Assembly (NCBI GenBank): GCA_944325235.1
Contig: CALUZE010000075.1
Coordinates: 1-6,488, forward strand
Direction: 5' to 3'
Length of the DNA stretch: 6,488 nt
DNA from: an uncultured Elusimicrobiales bacterium
GTDB lineage: Bacteria > Elusimicrobiota > Elusimicrobia > Elusimicrobiales > Elusimicrobiaceae
Each line of letters begins with the position of its first letter. The first letter of the stretch is position 1. The notes beneath the pieces were generated by a model. The model was given only the letters and a program-made list of their open reading frames with translations. It was not told the origin of the DNA and did not search any database. Of the stretch, positions 1-5,363 are shown in pieces. Made by a program: the position numbers and the translations under genes.

Positions 1-1068
1 AAGGTGGCCGTGACGGGCTGCCTGGTGGAACGCTTTAAAGAGCAGGTGGAAAAAGAATTCCCGGAGCTGGACACCATTTTTTCCATTTCCGCGCAGGACC
101 ATATTGAAGACGTATTAAAACGCCGCGGCACCCTGCTGGAACCGCTGCCCAAAGCGCTTTATCTGCCGGAATACAAAATGAGCCTGACCGCCCCGCATAC
201 CGCCTATTTGAAAGTGGCCGACGGCTGCAACAACCGCTGCGCCTACTGCACCATTCCGTTCATCCGCGGCAATTACCGCTCCAAACCGATGAAGGACATC
301 CTCCGCGAGGCCAAGCTGATGATTGAAGCCGGCGTGAAAGAAATTTCCCTTATCGCACAGGACACCACGTCCTACGGCATAGACCTCTACGGCAAGCCGC
401 ACTTGCTGGAACTGTTGGAAAAACTGCTTAAATTAAAAGGCTTGGGCCGCCTGCGCATTATGTACGGCTACCCGCACCGGGTGACCAAAGAAATCGCACA
501 GCTGATGGCGTCTACCGACAAGATTTTCCATTATATTGACATCCCCCTCCAGCACATTGCGGACCCGGTCCTCAAACGGATGAACCGCCATTGCGACGCG
601 GCCCAAATCCGCCGCACGCTGGATATGCTCAAAACCGAAGTGCCGGATATTTCGCTGCGGACGAACTTTATTGTGGGCTTTCCGGGCGAAACCAAAAAAG
701 ACTTTAACGAACTTAAAAAATTCGTGCGGGAATATGAATTTGACAATATGGGCGTGTTTGAATTCTTCCGCGAAAAAGGCACCGCCGCTTACGGCATGGA
801 GCAAATCCCGGCGGCCGTGAAACACGAACGCGCGCGCGAGCTGGAAGAAGTGCAAAGCCGCGTGATAGACAAAATCAATAAACGCCTGGTGGGAACGGTG
901 CTGGAAGCCATTGCCGACGGGCCGGACTTCGGCCGCACTTACAAAGACGCGCCGGATATTGACGGAAAAGTCACCTTCACGCGCCCGGTGGAAACGGGAA
1001 GTATTTTTAAAGCGCGCGTGGTGGCGGCCGAAGGCTACGAACGCGAGCTGGAACCCTTGGAAAAATAA
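1..1068 (+). CDS. rimO: Ribosomal protein S12 methylthiotransferase RimO, 5'-truncated by window edge
   Basis: RimO is a cytoplasmic radical-SAM enzyme that adds a methylthio group to the beta-carbon of a conserved aspartate in ribosomal protein S12. The reading frame is open from base 1 (355 codons present). About 70-80 N-terminal residues lie upstream, so the GTG at 4-6 is not a true start. The VTGCL motif (Cys codon 19-21) is the last cysteine of the N-terminal methylthiotransferase [4Fe-4S] site. The radical-SAM CxxxCxxC triad follows, with Cys codons at 226, 238 and 247 in the CNNRCAYC context. The VGFPGET motif lies near 673-693, and a C-terminal TRAM domain runs from about 885 to the stop. 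The GRTYKDAPDIDG stretch in the TRAM region is typical of RimO and argues against the tRNA enzyme MiaB. It ends 4 nt before a strong terminator and converges on the PLD-family gene. Identity is seen from motifs; function is established for the family. Confidence 0.95.
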   Translation, partial: KVAVTGCLVERFKEQVEKEFPELDTIFSISAQDHIEDVLKRRGTLLEPLPKALYLPEYKMSLTAPHTAYLKVADGCNNRCAYCTIPFIRGNYRSKPMKDILREAKLMIEAGVKEISLIAQDTTSYGIDLYGKPHLLELLEKLLKLKGLGRLRIMYGYPHRVTKEIAQLMASTDKIFHYIDIPLQHIADPVLKRMNRHCDAAQIRRTLDMLKTEVPDISLRTNFIVGFPGETKKDFNELKKFVREYEFDNMGVFEFFREKGTAAYGMEQIPAAVKHERARELEEVQSRVIDKINKRLVGTVLEAIADGPDFGRTYKDAPDIDGKVTFTRPVETGSIFKARVVAAEGYERELEPLEK

Positions 1069-1071
1069 AAC

Positions 1072-1099
1072 AAAAACCCCGCCGAAAGCGGGGTTTTTT
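1072..1099. terminator. Bidirectional intrinsic terminator between converging rimO and PLD-like gene
   Basis: A 6-bp all-GC stem, CCCCGC (1077-1082) with GCGGGG (1088-1093), closes a 5-nt loop CGAAA. It is followed by six T on the + strand (1094-1099) and preceded by five A (1072-1076), so the - strand transcript also ends in a U-tract after the hairpin. It starts 4 nt after the rimO stop and lies 17 nt beyond the stop of the minus-strand PLD-like gene. One element therefore probably terminates both units. Confidence 0.92.
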
Positions 1100-1116
1100 A
1101 TGGGTAAAAAGCACGG

Positions 1117-3135
1117 CTACATCTGGTTCGTCAGCGCCGTAACGATGGACGCCGTCCACGCCAGGTCCAGCGGTTCGGTCAGTTCTTGGGAATTGTTAAA
1201 ATCTTTTTCAAACAGCCGCGTTTCCAGCTCCGCCACAAAGGCCGGGTCGGAAATACCCAGGCTCATTTCTTTGTTGATGTAGAGGCTCATTTTGTCAAAA
1301 TTGGCCGTTCCCACCACGGCCCAGCCGTCATACAAGGCGGCCTTCACGTGGCTCATTCCGTTGTAAAAATACACGCGCACGCCGTTTTTTAGCAGTTTGT
1401 TGGCCATCACACGGTTGTTCAGGTCCATAATACCCACGTCGTTTTTGCCGGGCAAAATCACGCGCACGTCCACCCCGCGGCCGCGGGCGTCAATCAGTTC
1501 CTTGATAATGCGGTCGTCGGAAAAATACGCGTTTTGAATGTACACGCGTTTTTTGGCGCGGCGGATGGCTTCGCGCTGGGCGTCAAAAATTTCGGAATCG
1601 TTGGGCTTGGTGTACATCAGCCGCACGTCTATCATTCCGGGGGCTTCGCGGTTCACGTCGCGCCGGCGCTTGCTGAACAGCCGGCGGTATGCGGCCGCAT
1701 AATCGCCGCCCCAGCCGGTAAAGGACCAATTTTCATAAAAATTTTTCACCAATTTCCCCACCACCGGTCCTTCCAGCGCCACCATCATATCGTGCCAGGT
1801 GTAGCGGTATTCCTGCCCGATGTTCATCCCGCCCGTATAGGCGATTTTCCGGTCCACAATGTACACTTTCGTGTGGTCAAACGTACCCCACGGGTTTAAA
1901 TGCGTGCGGGCTTTGGCTTTGGAATGTTTGCGCAAATACGACGTAATGTACTTGGGCATAATGAACGTTTCGGACGTTTTCAGCTCCGGGTTCTTGCCCG
2001 AATTTAGCACGGTGTTCAGTTCGTCCACCACCACGCGCACGTCTATGCCTTCGTTGGCGCGGGCTTTCATTACGTCGGCGATAGAAAGGCCGTACGGGTC
2101 CGCCATAAAAATATAGACGGTGGCAAAAATGCTTTCCTGTGCGCGCTGCATGGCCAACATAAAATGCGGGAAAAATTCTTCCCCGTCTATCAGCAGCGTC
2201 ACAAACGCTTTGTAATTTTGTTTGCTGATTTTTTTATCCAGCCAGCGGTTGAAATCGGCTAAATCCATTCCTTCGCCCGTGGTGTTTAGCGGCGGGATTT
2301 CTTTCAAATCCCACGTGCGCGGCGGGAACATCGTATACGTCGTGGCCGTGCCGAATGCAAACAGGCGGTGCGTGGTGGTAAACGGCGCTTTCAGTACGCC
2401 AAAGAGGTGGCTTTTGACGAAGAAGGAATAAATAAACGAGGCTGAAAACCCCAGCGAAGTCATTTCTTTTTTTACTTCGTAATAATCCGGCAGCTGGAGC
2501 TGGATGTTGCGGCGGGTTTCGGTATCTACATAAATATAGGGCGAAGCGGGAACCCCTTCCAACTGCAACAAAAAGCGGGTATACGGCTCCCCGGCGGCGG
2601 CCACCATTTTTTTAAGTTGTTCGTTGACCAGCAAATCAAACTGGACGGCCTCAATATGGCCCACAATTTGGATATCGCCCGGGGCGTCTTTTAACTGCAC
2701 CAAATCGGGCGTGCCGTCCGCGCGGCGCAACAGCACCGTTTCGTAATTTCGGATAAACAGCAAAATTCCCTGCCCGGTATGCGGCGGCACCAGCGGGGCA
2801 ATGGTGCGCTTTAACACTTCGCTCCATTCCCGCCCCACTACCACCACACGGCGGCTGTGGTCCAGGCGGTCCGAGTTTTTCACGCGTTGGGGCAGCAGCG
2901 GCGCGATGTGCACGTTGCCTTCCGGCTGCGGTTTGGAAAGGTCCGCCGTAAAGAAGAAGGACTCTCCTTGATAATCGTATTGAATGTAGAGTGTATTGGC
3001 AACCAAAAACGCGCCGGACGGCTCCACTTGGTGGGTAGCCACCCGCCGCAAAGCGTCTTGCTTTTGGGAAGAATGCGCACACGCGCACAGCAGCAGCACA
3101 CAACACAAACAGACCAGCAGGCGAATTTTCGTCAT
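1117..3135 (-). CDS. Phospholipase D / cardiolipin-synthase-like lipoprotein with two HKD motifs
   Basis: The predicted protein has 672 residues. The N-terminus (K3, R5, then a hydrophobic run with many Cys) ends in a lipobox-like L-C-A-C with candidate lipidated C19, so it is probably exported and membrane-anchored. Cys at -2 of the lipobox is less usual. Residues about 30-300 match no domain I recognise. Two PLD catalytic modules follow at about 310-480 and 500-655. HKD motif 1 is H421-x-K423-x4-D428, followed by GGMNIGQEY, a cardiolipin-synthase-like signature. HKD motif 2 is H596-x-K598-x4-D603, followed by GTANFDKMS. Both HKD sets are intact, so an active phosphatidyltransferase or phosphodiesterase is expected. 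The real reaction (cardiolipin synthesis, phospholipid or nucleic-acid hydrolysis) cannot be told from sequence. ClsA/B-type synthases normally lack a lipoprotein signal, so cls is not assigned. The start is the ATG at 3135, set by the signal peptide. There is no Shine-Dalgarno, but an extended -10 lies 6 nt upstream. The SGNH esterase gene lies 84 nt upstream on the same strand. Confidence 0.9.
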   Translation of the reverse strand: MTKIRLLVCLCCVLLLCACAHSSQKQDALRRVATHQVEPSGAFLVANTLYIQYDYQGESFFFTADLSKPQPEGNVHIAPLLPQRVKNSDRLDHSRRVVVVGREWSEVLKRTIAPLVPPHTGQGILLFIRNYETVLLRRADGTPDLVQLKDAPGDIQIVGHIEAVQFDLLVNEQLKKMVAAAGEPYTRFLLQLEGVPASPYIYVDTETRRNIQLQLPDYYEVKKEMTSLGFSASFIYSFFVKSHLFGVLKAPFTTTHRLFAFGTATTYTMFPPRTWDLKEIPPLNTTGEGMDLADFNRWLDKKISKQNYKAFVTLLIDGEEFFPHFMLAMQRAQESIFATVYIFMADPYGLSIADVMKARANEGIDVRVVVDELNTVLNSGKNPELKTSETFIMPKYITSYLRKHSKAKARTHLNPWGTFDHTKVYIVDRKIAYTGGMNIGQEYRYTWHDMMVALEGPVVGKLVKNFYENWSFTGWGGDYAAAYRRLFSKRRRDVNREAPGMIDVRLMYTKPNDSEIFDAQREAIRRAKKRVYIQNAYFSDDRIIKELIDARGRGVDVRVILPGKNDVGIMDLNNRVMANKLLKNGVRVYFYNGMSHVKAALYDGWAVVGTANFDKMSLYINKEMSLGISDPAFVAELETRLFEKDFNNSQELTEPLDLAWTASIVTALTNQM

Positions 3136-3141
3136 AGGGGT

Positions 3142-3150
3142 ATTGTAGCA
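3142..3150 (-). promoter_or_regulatory. Extended -10 promoter element for the PLD-like gene
   Basis: On the minus strand the sequence reads TGCTACAAT, matching TGnTATAAT with one substitution. Only 6 nt separate its last base from the ATG at 3135. Transcription starting about 7 nt downstream would begin at or next to the start codon, giving a leaderless mRNA. No good -35 lies 17 bp upstream, where the DNA is GC-rich, but extended -10 promoters tolerate that. The region between this element and the ATG (ACCCCT) contains no ribosome-binding site. Confidence 0.55.
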
Positions 3151-3219
3151 AATCCGGGCCGCCGCTCGGGCGGACCGGGCCGCACAGACCGGCGCGGCCG
3201 GACCGACGTCCGAAGCGCC
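3151..3219 (-). other. GC-rich spacer with imperfect hairpins between SGNH and PLD-like genes
   Basis: This spacer is much richer in GC than the flanking genes. Directly after the SGNH stop codon on the minus strand, 3191-3219 folds imperfectly: GGCGC (3191-3195) with GCGCC (3215-3219), then an inner stem CGGAC (3199-3203) with GTCCG (3208-3212) and loop CGAC. A second small stem is CCGCC (3159-3163) with GGCGG (3169-3173). Neither is followed by a U-tract, so this is not a canonical intrinsic terminator. It may slow readthrough or protect the mRNA 3' end of the esterase transcript. Confidence 0.35.
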
Positions 3220-3819
3220 TTATTTCACGTAAGGTTTTATTTTTTCGTACACGCGCTCGGCCACAATTTTGTACCCGGCGGCATTGGGGTGCACCATATC
3301 GGACTTGTATTGTTTCTCGTTAAAAATCCCCTGCAAAATGCCCGGCACAAACACGGCGCCTTTTTTCTGCGCCAGTTTTTTATAGGCCCGCGTATAATGC
3401 CCCATACCGGGGCCGCCGATGTCCACCACCACGGCCACCGCACCCGCCGCCTGCACGGCGTCCACGATTTGTTCCACCGCCGCGACGGCGTCCTCCATGC
3501 GCATATTGCGCATATAGTCGTTGCCGCCAAATTCAATCAGCACCATATACGGGTTTTGGGCCAGCACTTCGGGCAGGCGGGAGGGCGCATGAACGGCCGT
3601 CTCGCCGGACAGACCCAAATTCACCACGGGCCGACCCAGCTTTTCAGCCAAAAAATCCGGATAGGCCGACCCTTTCGGCGCACCGTGGCCGGCGGTTAAA
3701 CTGTCCCCAAACGCCACAAGGGCCGTGCCGGGATTACTTACGTTTTTTATTTCCGTCGTATCCCGCATAAAATAATAGGCGCAGCACGCCACCAGTACAA
3801 GAAGAATCCATTTTTTCAT
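3220..3819 (-). CDS. SGNH/GDSL-family esterase (TesA/arylesterase-like), membrane-anchored or exported
   Basis: The protein has 199 residues and shows all four SGNH blocks in order. Block I is FGDSLTAG with nucleophile S40, block II is NLGLSGET with G72, block III is GGND with N100, and block V is DMVHPN with D174 and H177. The family (TesA, lysophospholipase L1, arylesterase) hydrolyses ester or thioester bonds of acyl substrates, so a lysophospholipase or acyl-esterase role is likely but the substrate is unknown. The N-terminus (MKK, then about 15 mostly hydrophobic residues) is an export signal or a single-pass anchor. L9-V10-A11-C12 fits a lipobox, but the preceding segment is short for a lipoprotein signal, so anchoring mode is uncertain. 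Start is the ATG at 3819: it gives the K-K plus hydrophobic leader, and an extended -10 lies 11 nt upstream. The PLD-like lipoprotein gene follows 84 nt downstream on the same strand, consistent with a shared envelope-lipid role. Confidence 0.92.
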   Translation of the reverse strand: MKKWILLVLVACCAYYFMRDTTEIKNVSNPGTALVAFGDSLTAGHGAPKGSAYPDFLAEKLGRPVVNLGLSGETAVHAPSRLPEVLAQNPYMVLIEFGGNDYMRNMRMEDAVAAVEQIVDAVQAAGAVAVVVDIGGPGMGHYTRAYKKLAQKKGAVFVPGILQGIFNEKQYKSDMVHPNAAGYKIVAERVYEKIKPYVK

Positions 3820-3827
3820 ATATCTGT

Positions 3828-3911
3828 TTTATTATAACAAAAAACAATTTTCCCGCCCGCCCGTACGCGCGTGAGAAAAAGGGTTGACTTTTCGCTCCTT
3901 TATTATAAGAA
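3828..3911. repeat. Two direct copies of a 13-bp AT-rich box in the divergent promoter region
   Basis: TTTATTATAAcAA (3828-3840) recurs as TTTATTATAAgAA (3899-3911), 12 of 13 bases identical and in the same orientation. The copies sit 71 bp apart at the two outer edges of the divergent intergenic region, next to each gene start. The left copy contains the esterase -10 on the minus strand and the right copy overlaps the presumed cdd -10 region. Promoter composition alone may explain the match. Between them lie CCCG x3 (3852-3863) and the 8-bp palindrome ACGCGCGT (3865-3872). Confidence 0.5.
3831..3839 (-). promoter_or_regulatory. Extended -10 promoter element for the SGNH esterase gene
   Basis: On the minus strand the sequence reads TGTTATAAT, an exact match to the TGnTATAAT extended -10. 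Eleven nt separate it from the ATG at 3819, so the expected transcript start leaves a leader of only about 4-6 nt. The leader (AAAACAGATAT) contains no Shine-Dalgarno. The -35 region falls in a GC-rich CCCG triplet repeat (3852-3863) without a recognisable -35 hexamer, as is usual for extended -10 promoters. Confidence 0.7.
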
Positions 3912-3912
3912 T
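3884..3912 (+). promoter_or_regulatory. Probable sigma70-type promoter of cdd
   Basis: TTGACT (3884-3889) matches the -35 consensus at 5 of 6 positions. The -10 is ambiguous: TATAAG (3904-3909) is a 5-of-6 match but with a short 14-bp spacer, while AAGAAT (3907-3912) has an ideal 17-bp spacer but is a weaker match. Either choice puts the transcript start within about 3 nt of the cdd ATG at 3919. The GTG at 3871, an in-frame alternative start, lies upstream of this promoter, which supports the later start. Confidence 0.55.
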
Positions 3913-3918
3913 AAGGGT

Positions 3919-4353
3919 ATGAGAAAAACTTTAACCAAAGACGAAGAATTAGCCTTATTGGATGCCGCGCAGCAAGTGCGCGAAAACTCCTATTCGCCCT
4001 ACTCTAAATTTAAAGTAGGCGCCGCCGTACTGACGCAGGACGGAAGGATCTTCCGGGGGACCAATATAGAAAACGCTTCCTACGGGCTGACCGTCTGCGC
4101 GGAACGCAATGCCATTTTTGCCGCCGTAGGCGCCGGGGAACGCCGCTTCCGCGCGCTGGCTTTGGTTACGCAAAAAGTGCCGGGGATGGCTTTCGGCTCG
4201 CCCTGCGGCGCCTGCCGCCAGGTGATGAGCGAATTTATGTCGCCCAATACGCCCATTTTAATCGCCGTGCTGGACAAACAAAAACGCTTTGTCTACCGCA
4301 AAACCTTGCGCGAATTAATGCCGTTTCCGTTTGATAAATTTACAGAAAAATAA
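3919..4353 (+). CDS. cdd: Cytidine deaminase, homotetrameric type
   Basis: The protein has 144 residues, close to the 130-140 usual for tetrameric cytidine deaminases. It hydrolytically deaminates cytidine and deoxycytidine to uridine and deoxyuridine in cytoplasmic pyrimidine salvage. The SPYSKFKVGAAV stretch (25-36) and the NIEN motif (49-52) form the nucleoside-binding region. The zinc site is C60-A-E62, with E62 the proton shuttle, and P95-C96-G-A-C99; all three Cys ligands are present. I chose the ATG at 3919 rather than the in-frame GTG at 3871, because the GTG adds 16 residues absent from the family and lies upstream of the -35 element. AAGGG before the ATG is only 1 nt away, too close to act as a Shine-Dalgarno, so a leaderless mRNA is likely. 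A strong terminator follows immediately; it may separate cdd from galM or be partly read through. Confidence 0.95.
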   Translation: MRKTLTKDEELALLDAAQQVRENSYSPYSKFKVGAAVLTQDGRIFRGTNIENASYGLTVCAERNAIFAAVGAGERRFRALALVTQKVPGMAFGSPCGACRQVMSEFMSPNTPILIAVLDKQKRFVYRKTLRELMPFPFDKFTEK

Positions 4354-4354
4354 C

Positions 4355-4377
4355 ACGCGGCGTTTGCCGCGTTTTTT
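4355..4377 (+). terminator. Intrinsic terminator after cdd
   Basis: A perfect 7-bp stem ACGCGGC (4355-4361) with GCCGCGT (4366-4372) closes a GTTT tetraloop and runs into six T (4372-4377). It begins one nt after the cdd stop codon. Only 9 nt lie between the T-run and the galM ATG. Confidence 0.93.
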
Positions 4378-4383
4378 GGGGGA
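4378..4383 (+). promoter_or_regulatory. Purine-rich ribosome-binding site of galM, close to the start
   Basis: GGGGGA follows the terminator T-run directly and ends 3 nt before the galM ATG. The purine run is Shine-Dalgarno-like but closer to the start codon than the usual 5-9 nt. It is the only candidate for this gene. Confidence 0.45.
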
Positions 4384-4386
4384 CGT

Positions 4387-5325
4387 ATGACACAAACCAC
4401 CTACAAAGGCCTTGCGGCCGTGGCGCTGGAAAATGACTCGCTGCGCCTGACGCTGCTGCCGGGATACGCCTGGAAAATAGCCAGCCTCGTCAGCAAAAAA
4501 ACCGGCCGGGAGTTTTTATTTCAATCCGCGGCCGAAGAACTGCGCGTGCCCGAATACGGTGCCGCATTCTCGGAATACGATTCCAGCGGGTTTGACGAAG
4601 TGTTCCCCTCCATAGACGCCTGCCCCTACCCCGACGGATCCTGGGCCGGCATGCCCATCCCCGACCACGGCGAAGTATGGGCCCTGCCCTGGGAAGGCAT
4701 CTGCGGCCCCGAGGACCGCGCCGCCAAAGCGTTTGTAAAAAGCCAAACGCTGCCGTATATTTTTTCCAAAAGCATTTCGTTAAAAGACAACGAAATTTTG
4801 CTGGAATACTGCGTGGAAAATACCGCCGCCGAAGACTTTAAATTTATCTGGACGCCCCACTGCCTGCTGGCCTGCTCCCCCGCTACGCGTCTGCTCATCC
4901 CCGAAAATTTAACCCAAGTCATGACGGTGGAACACTCCACCCAACACCTGGGCCCCTGGGGCACGCTGCATTCCTACCCCGTCACCCAAGACGTCAACGG
5001 GCGGGAAATGGACTTGGCCGCCACGGAACCCGCCGAGGCCGGCACGTGCGAAAAATTCTACTTTACGGGCAAAAACCTCGCCGGCTGGTGCGGCATAGAA
5101 CATACCGACTCCGGCGAAAAACTCATCTATTCCTACGACCCGGACAAAGTGCCCTACCTGGGCATTTGGAAAACGCAGGGCGGCTACCGCGGCGATTACA
5201 ACATTGCCCTGGAACCCTGCACCGGGGAATACGACGATTTGTACGTGGCCAACAAAATCCGCCGCGTGGCGGTGGTCGGGCCCAAGGGCCGCTATGAATG
5301 GTGGCTCAAAATTACATTGCAATAA
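4387..5325 (+). CDS. galM: Aldose 1-epimerase family protein (galactose mutarotase)
   Basis: The protein has 312 residues and belongs to the galactose mutarotase-like beta-sandwich superfamily. It interconverts alpha and beta anomers of an aldose, so that galactokinase gets alpha-D-galactose. Motifs are GFDEVFPSID (68-77), P-D-H94-G-E-V-W, WTPH158 and ALE276PCTG. H94, H158 and E276 fit the two histidines and the glutamate base that define the catalytic site. There is no signal peptide, so it is cytoplasmic. It differs from classical E. coli GalM in local sequence and resembles the broader COG2017-type group, so the exact sugar is inferred mainly from galK 38 nt downstream. The start is the ATG at 4387, with GGGGGA just upstream. 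There is no room for its own promoter between the cdd terminator and the ATG, so transcription must come through the terminator or from inside cdd. Confidence 0.85.
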   Translation: MTQTTYKGLAAVALENDSLRLTLLPGYAWKIASLVSKKTGREFLFQSAAEELRVPEYGAAFSEYDSSGFDEVFPSIDACPYPDGSWAGMPIPDHGEVWALPWEGICGPEDRAAKAFVKSQTLPYIFSKSISLKDNEILLEYCVENTAAEDFKFIWTPHCLLACSPATRLLIPENLTQVMTVEHSTQHLGPWGTLHSYPVTQDVNGREMDLAATEPAEAGTCEKFYFTGKNLAGWCGIEHTDSGEKLIYSYDPDKVPYLGIWKTQGGYRGDYNIALEPCTGEYDDLYVANKIRRVAVVGPKGRYEWWLKITLQ

Positions 5326-5329
5326 TGGC

Positions 5330-5349
5330 TGGGGCGCCCGCGCGCCCCA
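5330..5349 (+). other. GC hairpin in the galM-galK intercistronic gap
   Basis: GGGGCGC (5331-5337) pairs perfectly with GCGCCCC (5342-5348) around a CCGC loop; T5330 and A5349 add an eighth pair. No T-tract follows, so it is not an intrinsic terminator. It begins 4 nt after the galM stop and abuts the galK ribosome-binding site. A role in transcript stability or in setting galK translation is possible but inferred. Confidence 0.6.
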
Positions 5350-5356
5350 AAGGGGA
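5350..5356 (+). promoter_or_regulatory. Ribosome-binding site of galK
   Basis: AAGGGGA sits 7 nt before the ATG at 5364, a normal Shine-Dalgarno spacing, and supports that start. The preceding CCCC (5345-5348) could alternatively pair with GGGG (5352-5355) across an AAA loop and hide this site, in competition with the larger hairpin just upstream. Confidence 0.7.
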
Positions 5357-5363
5357 TACTGCT

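Noticed and set aside
4..6. GTG as the start of rimO
   Set aside because: It lies inside the conserved VAVTGC stretch of the N-terminal domain, so the true start is upstream of the window.
2651..3151. A 166-codon open frame on the minus strand overlapping the PLD-like gene start, and a 280-codon frame on the plus strand at 2857-3699
   Set aside because: Both lie over clear coding sequence of the PLD-like and SGNH genes, and their translations are rich in Arg, His, Gly and Ala without motifs. They are antisense or out-of-frame shadows of GC-biased codons.
3191..3219. Intrinsic terminator for the SGNH esterase gene
   Set aside because: The stem is interrupted and no U-tract follows on the minus strand; kept only as a GC hairpin.
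5331..5348. Intrinsic terminator between galM and galK
   Set aside because: The stem is strong, but AAAGGGG rather than a T-run follows, and it abuts the galK ribosome-binding site.
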